A stretch of 30,555 nt of DNA from QQVM01 sp035341855 (GTDB lineage Bacteria > Bacteroidota > Bacteroidia > AKYH767-A > 2013-40CM-41-45). The position numbers were made by a program, and so were the translations under genes. Below the pieces are notes generated by a model. That model worked only from the letters and a program-made list of their open reading frames with translations, searched no databases and had not been told where the DNA came from. Location: NCBI GenBank assembly GCA_035341855.1, contig DAOQWA010000037.1:1-30555 (forward strand), in the 5' to 3' direction. This document shows, one piece after another, positions 7,311-16,049 of this stretch (position 1 is its first letter; each line of letters starts with the position of its first letter).

Positions 7311-8510
7311 ATGGAACAAAATCTATTGTCAAAACGACTTGAATTGCTTTCTGAGAGTCAGACTATCGGGATGTCGAAGATGAGCAGGGAATTAACCGCT
7401 AAAGGTTTCGATGTTATCAATCTTAGTTTAGGTGAGCCCGATTTTATCACTCCTGAGCATATCAGGGAGGCTGCCAAGAAAGCCATCGACGAAGGATATA
7501 CTTTCTATCCGCCTATTTCAGGTTATGCCGAACTACGCAAAGCTATATCAGATAAATTCAAAAGGGAAAATAATCTTGATCTCAGTCCTGACCAGATAGT
7601 GGTTTCAACCGGTGCAAAGCAAAGCATTGCGAATGTTGTGCTGAGTTTGGTTAATCCTGGTGATGAGGTGATCATTCCTTTACCTTATTGGGTAAGTTAT
7701 ATAGAAATTGTAAAACTTGCCGAAGGAAAAACAATCCCGATCAAGGCAAGCATTGAAACGGATTTTAAAATTACTCCGGAACAATTGGAAAAAGCGATCA
7801 CTCCAAAGACGAAGCTTTTTATTTTTTCTTCCCCTTGCAACCCTACAGGAAGTGTATATACGAAAGAAGAATTAAGAGCATTTGCCGGCATATTTGAAAA
7901 ACACCCCAACGTGTTTATTCTCTCTGATGAGATCTATGAGCATATTAATTTTTTAGATAAACACCAAAGCATTGCACAGTTTGAAAATATAAAAGATCGT
8001 GTGATCGTCGTGAATGGAGTATCAAAAGGCTATGCGATGACCGGATGGCGCATTGGCTACATTGGTGCACCAAAATTCATAGCTGCTGCCTGTGATAAAA
8101 TACAAGGACAATTTACTTCAGCTGCATCATCAATTTCACAAAAAGCTGCAGAAGCTGCCATTAGCGGAAATATCAAACCAACAGATGAAATGAAAGCAGC
8201 CTTTCATCGTCGGCGCGATCTGGTAATCTCACTGTTAAAAGAAATACCGGGGTTAATCGTTAATGAACCTAAAGGTGCATTTTATGTATTCCCTGACGTG
8301 AGTTCGTATTTTGGCAAGAAAGATGGTGAAGATGTTATTAAAAACTCAACAGATTTATGCATGTATTTATTGCATAAAGCACATGTAAGTACAGTTACAG
8401 GAGATGCATTCGGATCGCCGGGATGTTTTAGAATATCTTATGCTGCTTCAGACGAAAAGCTCAAAGAGGCAATGAGTAGAATTAAAGTTGCTTTGAGTCA
8501 ATTACAGTAG
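7311..8510 (+). CDS. aspC: PLP-dependent aminotransferase, aspartate aminotransferase type (class I)
   Basis: A 399-residue fold-type I aminotransferase that probably moves the amino group between aspartate and 2-oxoglutarate; related enzymes of this subgroup also use prephenate or aromatic substrates. Counting from ATG 7311 (MEQNLLSKRLELLSESQTIG), typical motifs are NLSLGEPDF, the SSPCNPTGS loop near 173-181, LSDEIYEH near 204-211, and the PLP-binding lysine K239 in VNGVSKGYAMTGWRIG. The substrate-carboxylate arginine is in GCFRISYAAS near the C-terminus. The start is chosen because the fold begins here, the length equals the family norm of about 395-400, and a strong promoter ends 9 bases upstream; an in-frame TTG at 7194 would add 39 residues. 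It is 58 bp upstream of the heptose kinase gene, same strand. Confidence 0.9.
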   Translation: MEQNLLSKRLELLSESQTIGMSKMSRELTAKGFDVINLSLGEPDFITPEHIREAAKKAIDEGYTFYPPISGYAELRKAISDKFKRENNLDLSPDQIVVSTGAKQSIANVVLSLVNPGDEVIIPLPYWVSYIEIVKLAEGKTIPIKASIETDFKITPEQLEKAITPKTKLFIFSSPCNPTGSVYTKEELRAFAGIFEKHPNVFILSDEIYEHINFLDKHQSIAQFENIKDRVIVVNGVSKGYAMTGWRIGYIGAPKFIAAACDKIQGQFTSAASSISQKAAEAAISGNIKPTDEMKAAFHRRRDLVISLLKEIPGLIVNEPKGAFYVFPDVSSYFGKKDGEDVIKNSTDLCMYLLHKAHVSTVTGDAFGSPGCFRISYAASDEKLKEAMSRIKVALSQLQ

Positions 8511-8568
8511 ATCTGTAAGGTTTCATATTTCGATTCAATAGTTTCATTGAAAATAATTAAAAATAATT

Positions 8569-9576
8569 TTGGCAAAAATTAAATCAAGAACTATACCTCA
8601 ACTTTTTGAAGATTTCAAAAAAGTAAATGTGCTTATCATCGGAGATGTGATGATCGATGCGTATTTATGGGGTAAGGTAGACAGGATTTCGCCTGAAGCT
8701 CCTGTTCCCATTGTCTCAGTTACAAAACGCGAAAATCGTCTTGGTGGCGCAGCAAACGTTGCCATAAATATTCAATCACTGGGTGCCACACCGATTTTAT
8801 GTTCTGTCATTGGAAATGATCTCAACGGGAGAACTTTTATTGAGATCCTCCGGCAAATGAAAATGAGCCCTGATGGATTGGTGCAGAGCCCTGACAGACC
8901 GACCACAAAAAAGACAAGAGTTATCGGCAACAATTATCAAATGCTGAGAGTTGACGAAGAAAAAGATGAAGACATCTCAATATCGGACAGAAAAAGACTT
9001 GTAGAGCGAATCAGCAATATCCTCGATAAATCTGATATTGATGTGATCGTTATCGAAGATTATGACAAAGGTGTGATCTCAAAGCAGCTTATTGAACAAG
9101 TCGTCAAGATAGCCCAGAAGCATAAAATTCCAATAGCCGTTGATCCCAAGAAAAGAAACTTCAACCATTACAAAAACATAACTCTTTTTAAACCAAATCT
9201 GAAAGAACTCCGGGAAGGAATGAAACTCGACCTCGAGAAAGGAAATCTGGAAGATATAATTGCAGCGGTTCAAAAAATCAGAAAAGAACATAATTTAGAT
9301 ACTGTATTACTAACACTATCAGAGAGAGGTGTTTTATTGATTGACCATAAGCATGAACAAATTATCCCTGCACATATTAGGAACATTGCAGATGTTTCAG
9401 GAGCAGGTGATACAGTTATAGGGGTTGCTGCACTATGCCTTGCACTTAATACCGGATCCGTAAAAATGGCAACTCTGGCAAACCTTGCAGGTGGATTGGT
9501 TTGTGAAAAAGTTGGTGTCGTGCCGGTAGAGAGAGAACAACTCATTGCTGAAGCGCAGAACCTGAAACTTATTTGA
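8569..9576 (+). CDS. rfaE1: D-glycero-beta-D-manno-heptose-7-phosphate kinase (RfaE domain I type)
   Basis: A 335-residue PfkB-family sugar kinase matching the N-terminal half of E. coli HldE; the C-terminal cytidylyltransferase half (adenylyl transfer) is absent and must be encoded elsewhere. It phosphorylates heptose-7-phosphate at C1 on the way to ADP-heptose for the LPS core. Motifs: IGDVMIDAYLWGKVDRISPEA at the N-terminus, RLGGAANVAINIQSLG (58-72), FKPNLKEL (208-215) and the PfkB signature DVSGAGDT (275-282) with catalytic D281. Translation begins at a TTG (8569), as no ATG precedes the conserved N-terminus. It is the first of five closely spaced genes: menG follows after 1 bp. Confidence 0.92.
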   Translation: MAKIKSRTIPQLFEDFKKVNVLIIGDVMIDAYLWGKVDRISPEAPVPIVSVTKRENRLGGAANVAINIQSLGATPILCSVIGNDLNGRTFIEILRQMKMSPDGLVQSPDRPTTKKTRVIGNNYQMLRVDEEKDEDISISDRKRLVERISNILDKSDIDVIVIEDYDKGVISKQLIEQVVKIAQKHKIPIAVDPKKRNFNHYKNITLFKPNLKELREGMKLDLEKGNLEDIIAAVQKIRKEHNLDTVLLTLSERGVLLIDHKHEQIIPAHIRNIADVSGAGDTVIGVAALCLALNTGSVKMATLANLAGGLVCEKVGVVPVEREQLIAEAQNLKLI

Positions 9577-9577
9577 T

Positions 9578-10306
9578 ATGTCCGGCACAGTTACACCGTA
9601 TGAGGATAGTAAGCTCAACAAGAAGCAGCAAGTTGCCAAAATGTTTAACAGCATTGCATGGCGCTATGATTTTTTGAATCATTTTCTATCGTTCGGCATT
9701 GACAGATACTGGAGAAGAAAAACTATTTCGATGCTGAAAAAACATCAGCCTCAATTAATTCTTGATGTCGCCAGCGGAACAGCCGATCTTGCCATTGCAG
9801 CATTGAGACTGAACCCACTGAAAGTTTTCGGAATAGATATCTCTGAAGATATGTTGAAAATCGGGAGAGAAAAAATACGTAAAAAAAATCTGCAACATAA
9901 AATCGAGCTTCTCGAATCAGATTCAGAGAAACTTATTTTTGAAGACAATAAATTCGATGCTGTAACCGTTGGCTTTGGGGTGCGAAATTTTGAACACCTT
10001 GAGATAGGTCTTTCTGAGATGCTTCGTGTTCTGAAGCCTGGAGGCAAAGTAGTTATCCTGGAGTTTTCTAAACCTAAATCAGCATTTATCAAATCTCTTT
10101 ACTCATTTTATTCGTCAAAAATTTGTCCATGGCTCGGAAATATGATCTCAAAAGATCCTGTAGCTTACACTTATCTGAATAAATCTGTTGAAGCATTTCC
10201 TGAAGGAGAAAATTTTGCAACCATATTGAAGCAAACCGGTTATAAGGAAGTTGCTATCAAAACACTTACTTTCGGAATTGCAACCATTTATACCGGAATA
10301 AAATAA
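9578..10306 (+). CDS. menG: Demethylmenaquinone methyltransferase (UbiE/MenG)
   Basis: A 242-residue class I SAM-dependent methyltransferase that adds the ring methyl group in the last step of menaquinone synthesis. Signatures of the UbiE/MenG family are YDFLNHFLSFGIDRYWRR (30-47), the SAM motif DVASGTADLA (63-72), GIDISEDML (85-93), VGFGVRNFEH (131-140) and LRVLKPGGKVVILEFSKP (149-166). Because Bacteroidota make menaquinone and not ubiquinone, menG is the proper reading. The ATG follows the heptose kinase stop by one base and its own stop precedes porT by two bases, so translation of the three is probably coupled. The ubiE-porT neighbourhood is common in this phylum. Confidence 0.95.
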   Translation: MSGTVTPYEDSKLNKKQQVAKMFNSIAWRYDFLNHFLSFGIDRYWRRKTISMLKKHQPQLILDVASGTADLAIAALRLNPLKVFGIDISEDMLKIGREKIRKKNLQHKIELLESDSEKLIFEDNKFDAVTVGFGVRNFEHLEIGLSEMLRVLKPGGKVVILEFSKPKSAFIKSLYSFYSSKICPWLGNMISKDPVAYTYLNKSVEAFPEGENFATILKQTGYKEVAIKTLTFGIATIYTGIK

Positions 10307-10308
10307 AA

Positions 10309-11058
10309 ATGAAACAACACAATAGCAGGAGTATGTTTAAGAGAATTTGCAAGACCTGCCTTCTTGCTCTTGCTATGTTTCTATTTCTGTTTATCAAAAA
10401 TTGTGATGCGCAACTCAATCGTGTTCCAATCAATCTTCCGAAATATGATAAACAAAAAATTCATTTTGGGTTTACCCTTGGGTTAAACAACAGCACTTTC
10501 AGGGTATTGAAAGTTGCAGATTTTAAAACGCAGGATTCAATTTACAGTATAGAACCGCAAGGTGTAATCGGATTAAATCTAGGGATAGTGAGCAATCTTA
10601 GATTAGGGGAGCATTGGGATCTTCGTTTCATACCGGCTTTGTCATTTGCACAAAGAAATCTGGAATACTCATTCAATTATGGTGGTGGCTCGGGGGATTT
10701 CATTACAAAAACCATTGAATCCACTTACCTGGAATTTCCACTTAACTTGAAATTCAAATCAGACAGAGTCAACAATTACAGAGTATATGTAGTTGCCGGG
10801 GGGCATTACTCGATGGATATGATCTCTCAGGCAAAAGTTCTTAACAAGGATAAGGATATCGTGAAGCTTGAAAAATATGACTACGGATATGAAATTGGTG
10901 TTGGATTCGACTTTTACATGACCTACTTTAAATTTTCTCCGGAGATAAAAATGTTTAACGGATTAAATAATTTGCTGGTTGAAGAAAACACTCCATTTGC
11001 TAAGTCCATTTCAGGACTAAAGTCAAAAGTGTTTTTAGTTTCATTTACATTTGAATAA
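10309..11058 (+). CDS. porT: PorT/SprT, type IX secretion outer-membrane beta-barrel protein
   Basis: A 249-residue predicted outer-membrane barrel. Residues about 1-34 are a signal peptide (basic start, hydrophobic LLALAMFLFLFI, cleavage near CDA/Q). After this, alternating strands with aromatic girdle residues are visible, e.g. KIHFGFTLGLNNSTF, GVIGLNLGIVSNLRLGEHWDLRF, YLEFPLNLKFK, YGYEIGVGFDF and a C-terminal SKVFLVSFTFE ending in F-E as outer-membrane barrels often do. PorT (SprT in gliding Flavobacteria) is needed for T9SS secretion. The assignment rests on barrel features, length and the position directly after menG; a generic PorT-family barrel is the alternative. A T9SS cargo protein is encoded 6 kb downstream. 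Confidence 0.82.
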   Translation: MKQHNSRSMFKRICKTCLLALAMFLFLFIKNCDAQLNRVPINLPKYDKQKIHFGFTLGLNNSTFRVLKVADFKTQDSIYSIEPQGVIGLNLGIVSNLRLGEHWDLRFIPALSFAQRNLEYSFNYGGGSGDFITKTIESTYLEFPLNLKFKSDRVNNYRVYVVAGGHYSMDMISQAKVLNKDKDIVKLEKYDYGYEIGVGFDFYMTYFKFSPEIKMFNGLNNLLVEENTPFAKSISGLKSKVFLVSFTFE

Positions 11059-11087
11059 ACAGCCGCTAATCAAATAGCGTTAACTTC

Positions 11088-12665
11088 ATGGTCAAACAAC
11101 TCGAGCTTGTCCTTCTTCCCGAAGAGGCGGCAGACGAAGCTAAAGTATTCAGGAAGGCATGTGTCGAACTAAAGATTCCGCCATCAAGGATCAAGGCGCT
11201 TAATATTTTAAAACGATCTATTGATGCCAGAGCGAACATCGTCAAGATTCGTCTGCAAACTGAAATATTTATCGATGAAGCACCGTCTCCAAAACCCGGA
11301 CCTGAAACACTTTTTCATTTTGACAAAGATGTTTCCGGAAAACCTGAAGTACTCATAATAGGATTCGGACCTGCAGGAATGTTTGCCGCACTTCGGCTGA
11401 TAGAACTTGGCTACAAACCAATCGTTATTGAACGAGGCAAAGATGTTCGTAAGAGGCGCCGTGATCTGGCTGCCATTAACAAAGATGGAAAAGTAGATCC
11501 TGACTCAAATTATTGTTTTGGTGAAGGAGGCGCGGGAACATATTCGGATGGAAAATTATACACCAGATCAGGGAAACGTGGTGACATCAGAAGGATCCTC
11601 AATATACTGGTAATGCATGGTGCCGAACCGGATATTCTTATTGACGCTCATCCACATATTGGCACTAACAAATTGCCGAAGGTAGTACAGGCAATTCGTG
11701 AGACTATAATTCAAGCCGGTGGAGAAATACATTTTGAAACCAGAATGACCGATATTATTCTCATAAAAAACGAGATTAGTGGGATATTAGTTGAAAATGT
11801 TAATACCTCTGAACAGAATGAAATAAATGCCAAATGTCTTATTCTGGCAACCGGTCATTCTGCAAGAGATATTTTCGAATTGCTCGAAAAGAAGAAAATC
11901 AGAATCGAACGAAAACCATTCGCACTGGGAGTAAGAATAGAGCATCCACAAAGTATTATAGATACTGTTCAATACCATTGTACAAGTCGCAACCCTTACC
12001 TCCCACCTGCCAGTTATTCTCTTGCTGCACAAGTTGGCAATCGTGGCGTGTATTCCTTTTGTATGTGTCCGGGTGGGATCATAGCCCCTGCATCGACCAG
12101 AGAAAATGAAATTGTAGTCAATGGCTGGTCACCATCAAAGCGCAACAACCCTTTTGCCAACTCAGGTATGGTGGTAAGTGTGGGAGAAAAAGATTTTATA
12201 CCATTCTCAAAACACGGGGAACTTGCTGCCATGAAATTTCAAGAACTGGTAGAACAAAAAGCGTATCTTTCAGGAGGCGGAAAGCTCAAAGCTCCGGCGC
12301 AGAGGTTGGTAGACTTTGTCGACAATAAACTTTCTGCAACATTACCTAATTGCTCATATATACCCGGACTCAGCTCAGTGCACCTAGATGATACCTTACC
12401 CTCGGAAGTCAGTGCTGCACTTCGTCAGGGCTTGAAAGAATTCGGAAAAAAAATGAAGAGCTATTATACTAATGAAGCAGTGCTTGTCGCAACCGAATCC
12501 AGAACATCTTCGCCTGTTCGCATTCCGCGTGACAAAGAAACTTTACAGCATCCTCAGGTAAAGGGCCTCTTTCCATGTGCAGAAGGTGCAGGTTATGCAG
12601 GAGGCATAGTGTCAGCTGCCATGGATGGAGAACGATGCGCTGAAGCTATCAACAATCTGAACTGA
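11088..12665 (+). CDS. FAD-dependent dehydrogenase, COG2509 type, substrate unknown
   Basis: A 525-residue flavoprotein. Residues 1-80 form a small N-terminal domain (LELVLLPEEAADEAKVF) that precedes the Rossmann FAD-binding motif VLIIGFGPAGMFAALRL (88-104, GFGPAG at 92-97), then VIERGKDVRKRRRD. Further landmarks are CFGEGGAGTYSDGKLYTR, LILATGHSARDIF, FALGVRIEHPQ, a cysteine-bearing FCMCPGGIIAPAS, and the C-terminal FAD-contact segment GLFPCAEGAGYAGGIVSAAMDG. This order is that of the uncharacterised FAD-dependent dehydrogenases of COG2509. No signal peptide is present, so it is cytoplasmic. It starts 29 bp after porT and ends 5 bp before the acyltransferase gene, so it probably belongs to the same envelope-related operon. 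The real reaction is unknown. Confidence 0.85.
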   Translation: MVKQLELVLLPEEAADEAKVFRKACVELKIPPSRIKALNILKRSIDARANIVKIRLQTEIFIDEAPSPKPGPETLFHFDKDVSGKPEVLIIGFGPAGMFAALRLIELGYKPIVIERGKDVRKRRRDLAAINKDGKVDPDSNYCFGEGGAGTYSDGKLYTRSGKRGDIRRILNILVMHGAEPDILIDAHPHIGTNKLPKVVQAIRETIIQAGGEIHFETRMTDIILIKNEISGILVENVNTSEQNEINAKCLILATGHSARDIFELLEKKKIRIERKPFALGVRIEHPQSIIDTVQYHCTSRNPYLPPASYSLAAQVGNRGVYSFCMCPGGIIAPASTRENEIVVNGWSPSKRNNPFANSGMVVSVGEKDFIPFSKHGELAAMKFQELVEQKAYLSGGGKLKAPAQRLVDFVDNKLSATLPNCSYIPGLSSVHLDDTLPSEVSAALRQGLKEFGKKMKSYYTNEAVLVATESRTSSPVRIPRDKETLQHPQVKGLFPCAEGAGYAGGIVSAAMDGERCAEAINNLN

Positions 12666-12670
12666 TCGAA

Positions 12671-13216
12671 ATGCGATTTATATTTCTACTTGCATTTAAA
12701 ATTTTAGGCTGGAAAGTTTCCGGTGATGTGCCAAGAAACATTAATAAATATATCATCATTGTTGCTCCTCATACCAGCAACTGGGATTTCCCCATCGGCG
12801 TGGCAGTTCGAAGCATCATGAAATTCAAATCGAATTTTCTGGGAAAAAAAGAATTGTTCGAATCCAGACTTGGATGGCTTTTTAAAAAACTAGGCGGTTT
12901 CCCAGTCGACCGCAGTAAGTCAACCAACATGGTTGATGAAGTAGCCGGGATCATCGCCAGAGAAGATCATTTCGTAGTAGCTATAGCTCCCGAAGGCACC
13001 CGAAAAAAAACTGAACGATGGAAAACCGGATTTTATTACATCGCTTCAAAGGCAGGAATCCCGATAGTAATGGCCGGCATCGACTACAAGAGAAAAACTG
13101 TCTTTTTTGCCGAACCTTTTTATACTTGTGGAGATTTAGAAAAGGATGCCATCATTATGCAGGACTTTTACAAAGACAAAGTGGGAAAGAACGGAATGGC
13201 TGCTCCTGTTCTTTAA
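12671..13216 (+). CDS. 1-acyl-glycerol-3-phosphate acyltransferase-like protein (PlsC family)
   Basis: A 181-residue PlsC-domain acyltransferase. The catalytic HX4D motif is PHTSNWD (H34, D39), followed by the substrate-binding blocks GGFPVDRS (75-82) and APEGTRKK (106-113), and the late GIPIVMAGIDY. The N-terminus (FIFLLAFKILGW) could dip into the membrane, but there is no long transmembrane helix. At 181 residues it is shorter than classical PlsC (about 240) and belongs to the compact PlsC-like group seen in Bacteroidota, whose acyl acceptor is not settled. It follows the flavoprotein gene by 5 bp and ends the five-gene run; it converges on the methyltransferase gene. Confidence 0.87.
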   Translation: MRFIFLLAFKILGWKVSGDVPRNINKYIIIVAPHTSNWDFPIGVAVRSIMKFKSNFLGKKELFESRLGWLFKKLGGFPVDRSKSTNMVDEVAGIIAREDHFVVAIAPEGTRKKTERWKTGFYYIASKAGIPIVMAGIDYKRKTVFFAEPFYTCGDLEKDAIIMQDFYKDKVGKNGMAAPVL

Positions 13217-13269
13217 TTTTATATTCCAAGGAAATTTATTTTAGCAGAGTTACTCAATCCGATATAATT

Positions 13270-14052
13270 CTATCCGGAGATCCTCCGCCTGAATTCTGCA
13301 CAGGCAATTCCAGCAGCAATAGCTACATTCAAAGAATCCGGCCTTGCTTCTCTTTCATTTCCGTATGAAGGAATCCTTATTGCGTTTGAAACTTCTGCCT
13401 TAACCAATTCTGAAAGTCCCGCTGCTTCATTACCAAAAACTAAAAATGCGCGGTTCTCCAATTTGCTTTCGAAAATATTTTCTCCGTCCATTAAGGTTCC
13501 ATACACAGGAAAATGCAATACCTCTTTATTGAGCCTGAACAATTCTTCAAGATCCATATAATAAATAGCCGTTCTAAATAAAGATCCCATACTTGCCTGT
13601 ACCACTTTGGGATTATAACATTCAGTAGTTTTCTCGGAAGCTACAATATGTTTTATTCCAAACCAGTGTGCAATTCTAATGATTGTGCCCAAATTTCCCG
13701 GGTCCTGAACATCGTCAAGGACCAGAACTAGCTGGTCCCTGAAATCGGTAATATCAAACCGAAATTCCCGTTGATGAACGACAGCCAGGATGCCCTGCGG
13801 TGCCGTCTGCGGACTGATTCGATCCATATCATCTGAACTCACTTCGAGGTGCTCACCACTGTACTTCTCCTTAATTAATGTCCGCAGTTCCTGTCCGACA
13901 GAATCAGTAGTACAAAGCAATCTTATATTCCAGTCAGATGAAAGCAAATCCGCAACGGTCTTATCTCCTTCGGCAAGAAATAATTTTTCATTTCTTCTTG
14001 CCTTCTTCTGGTGTAAAGCAATAATATTTTTAATTTGTTGCTTGCTGATCAT
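13270..14052 (-). CDS. TrmH/SpoU-family RNA 2'-O-methyltransferase
   Basis: A 260-residue SPOUT-class RNA methyltransferase. Residues about 1-95 are the SpoU substrate-binding domain (KKARRNEKLFLAEGDKTV) and about 105-258 the knotted catalytic domain with the three motifs: VQDPGNLGTIIR (115-126, N120 catalytic region), VFGNEAAGLS (205-214) and DSLNVAIAAGI (239-249). It methylates ribose 2'-OH in rRNA or tRNA; the exact target cannot be read from sequence. RlmB-like enzymes are the closest in layout. The third domain motif IPSYG is a variant of the more usual IPM. The start lies 5 bp after the stop of the membrane phosphoesterase gene, so they are probably co-transcribed with pdxH. Confidence 0.9.
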   Translation of the reverse strand: MISKQQIKNIIALHQKKARRNEKLFLAEGDKTVADLLSSDWNIRLLCTTDSVGQELRTLIKEKYSGEHLEVSSDDMDRISPQTAPQGILAVVHQREFRFDITDFRDQLVLVLDDVQDPGNLGTIIRIAHWFGIKHIVASEKTTECYNPKVVQASMGSLFRTAIYYMDLEELFRLNKEVLHFPVYGTLMDGENIFESKLENRAFLVFGNEAAGLSELVKAEVSNAIRIPSYGNEREARPDSLNVAIAAGIACAEFRRRISG

Positions 14053-14057
14053 AAAAT

Positions 14058-15317
14058 CTAAGCCTTACTTAATTCAAATACTGTAATTTCAGGCAAGATA
14101 CCAACTCTACCCGGATAGGCCAGAAAACCTAGTCCCCTGTTCACATACAGGTACTGCGATCCTTTTTGATAAAGGTCCGCCCATTGCTTATAGACATACT
14201 GAACAGGACTCCATTTGAATCCCGGAATGTCAACTCCAAATTGCATTCCATGAGTATGTCCGCTAAGTGTCAGGTTGATGTATCTATACTTTTCGGTAAC
14301 CTCGGCATCCCAATGAGAAGGATCATGAGAAAGTAAAATATTAAAAGCAGCAGGCTCCATGTGCTTTGTGGAGGCGTTCATATCACCATACTTTTGAAAA
14401 TTCATTCTGGAACTCCAGTTCTCTACTCCGATCAGTCCAATTTTTTCTCCATTGCGTTCAAGAAAAGTATGATCATTCAGCAAAAGATTCCAACCTACCT
14501 CTTTTTGAAATGCTTTTAATGATTGTAAATTATTAATTTTGTCTTCTATACTTTCCCACTTGTGATAATCTCCATAATCATGATTTCCGAAAACGGAATG
14601 AACTCCGAGTGGAGCTTTCATGGATGAAAAAATATCACGGTAAGGAAGAGCTTCGGTGTGAAGGTTATTTACCAGGTCTCCGGTGACAAAAATTGCCTCC
14701 GGTTTTTCCTTCATGATAAGATCAACAGCCGTTTTTAGATGATCAGTACTCATGAAACTCCCCGTATGCAGATCAGAGATCTGAACAAATCTAAAGCCTT
14801 CAAATCCATCCGGCAGAGAGGGAATTTTTAATTTCACCCTTCTTACTTTATAGTCATATGCACCTCCAATCATCCCATAAATCATGGAAACAAATGGTAT
14901 AGCACCTACAAAAAAACCAAGCTTAACCAGAAAATCAATGCGAGAGATACGAATTGTCGGAGATGTTGTATTTGATTGATCTGTACTAATTTTTTTACCC
15001 ACCCAGGTACCGATCCAGCGTATAAGGCGAAGGATATCATCAAGAATTAAAAACAGTAAAACAAATAACTTAGAAAGGTAGATGATTACAACCATCGAGA
15101 AAGTGATTGTGCGTAACATTTTAGGCCAGCTTTGCCAGTCGACAAACTGTGCAATTACAATTGGAGTTATAGACAAAAGTGTAATTGACCAGAATCCAAT
15201 TCCAAGCCATCTTTGAGTTTGCATGGACTTGTGATGCATCAGGAAGCGAACCCCTTGAAATACATACAGATCAATGGCAAGCAGTATTAAAATTAAAATA
15301 ATTATTCTGGAAGGCAT
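14058..15317 (-). CDS. Membrane-anchored metallophosphoesterase
   Basis: A 419-residue calcineurin-like phosphoesterase started at ATG 15317 (MPSRIIILILILLAI); a GTG start 14 codons upstream is possible but adds no recognisable segment. The N-terminal ~150 residues contain four to five hydrophobic helices, the last near residues 132-150, placing the catalytic domain at the membrane face. The catalytic part (about 175-410) has ISDLHTG (D182, H184), VTGDLV (D214), FGNHDYG (N245, H246), LLSHDPSHWD and LSGHTHGMQFG. This is the YkuE/YaeI-like architecture; E. coli relatives act on phospholipid-linked or UDP-sugar lipids, but the substrate here is unknown. It is followed within 5 bp by the SpoU methyltransferase gene. 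Confidence 0.87.
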   Translation of the reverse strand: MPSRIIILILILLAIDLYVFQGVRFLMHHKSMQTQRWLGIGFWSITLLSITPIVIAQFVDWQSWPKMLRTITFSMVVIIYLSKLFVLLFLILDDILRLIRWIGTWVGKKISTDQSNTTSPTIRISRIDFLVKLGFFVGAIPFVSMIYGMIGGAYDYKVRRVKLKIPSLPDGFEGFRFVQISDLHTGSFMSTDHLKTAVDLIMKEKPEAIFVTGDLVNNLHTEALPYRDIFSSMKAPLGVHSVFGNHDYGDYHKWESIEDKINNLQSLKAFQKEVGWNLLLNDHTFLERNGEKIGLIGVENWSSRMNFQKYGDMNASTKHMEPAAFNILLSHDPSHWDAEVTEKYRYINLTLSGHTHGMQFGVDIPGFKWSPVQYVYKQWADLYQKGSQYLYVNRGLGFLAYPGRVGILPEITVFELSKA

Positions 15318-15395
15318 GAGTGAGTTAAGATTTACCAGGAGGAAAACACAATTAAACACTTAAGGTGAAGAATTGTTCAAGTAGTTTTTTTGGGG

Positions 15396-16049
15396 TCAAG
15401 GATTCAAGCGAAAAATTTTCCACTTCCCTGAGCCGAGTTTTTTGTAAACAATTCTATCATGTAGTCGGCTTTGTCTTCCCTGCCAGAATTCTATCCATGT
15501 CGGTTTCACTACATAGCCACCCCAATATGAAGGTCGCGGAACGATCTTCCCTTTGTATTTTTTTTCGATCTTCTCGAGTCTTAGCAGCAGTTCCTTACGG
15601 TTGTTTAATTCTTCACTCTGCTGAGATGCCCATGCACCAAGCTGGCTTTCCCTTGGACGGGAATGAAAATATTCGGTAGAATCTTTTGCCGGTAATTTTG
15701 AGATCGATCCATGAATACGAACTTGTCTTCCGACTTCAGGCCAATAAAAGTTCAGGCATACTTTTGTACGTGACTCCACATCCTTTCCTTTCTTGCTATG
15801 ATAATTTGTAAAGAACGAAAAGCCTTTAGCAGATACATCCCGCAGCAGAACAACTCTTGCATCCGGCTGACCTTCATCATTGACCGTGGCCAATGTCATT
15901 GCATTGGGTTCCTGAATTTTAGCTTTTAAAGCGTCAGACATCCATTTTTCAAATTGCCTGAAAGGACTTGATGAAACATCTTTACGATCGAATGATCTTG
16001 AAAAAAAATCTGTCCGTAAATTCTTTATTGTCAGGCGTAGTTTACTCAT
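15396..16049 (-). CDS. pdxH: Pyridoxamine 5'-phosphate oxidase
   Basis: A 217-residue FMN-dependent oxidase that converts pyridoxine or pyridoxamine phosphate to PLP, the cofactor of the aminotransferase and threonine synthase in this window. Length equals E. coli PdxH (218). The FMN-binding region RVVLLRDVSAKGFSFFTNY (65-83), SKKGKDV (85-91), FYWPEVGRQVRIHG (101-114), RPRESQLGAWAS (131-142) and the terminal block YWGGYVVKPTWIEFWQGR (175-192) with RLHDR (195-199) are all intact. The C-terminus reads FRLNP where RLAP/RLSP is usual. It is the first gene of a three-gene minus-strand run (pdxH, phosphoesterase, SpoU methyltransferase), with 78 bp before the second gene. Confidence 0.96.
   Translation of the reverse strand: MSKLRLTIKNLRTDFFSRSFDRKDVSSSPFRQFEKWMSDALKAKIQEPNAMTLATVNDEGQPDARVVLLRDVSAKGFSFFTNYHSKKGKDVESRTKVCLNFYWPEVGRQVRIHGSISKLPAKDSTEYFHSRPRESQLGAWASQQSEELNNRKELLLRLEKIEKKYKGKIVPRPSYWGGYVVKPTWIEFWQGRQSRLHDRIVYKKLGSGKWKIFRLNP

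Noticed and set aside
8530..8550. TTCAAT/ATTGAA hairpin between the aminotransferase and heptose kinase genes
   Set aside because: A 6-bp A-T rich stem without a U tract is expected by chance in this AT-rich DNA.
11065..11082. CGCTA/TAGCG hairpin between porT and the flavoprotein gene
   Set aside because: Five base pairs with a six-base loop and no U tract; too weak to call a terminator and the genes look co-transcribed.
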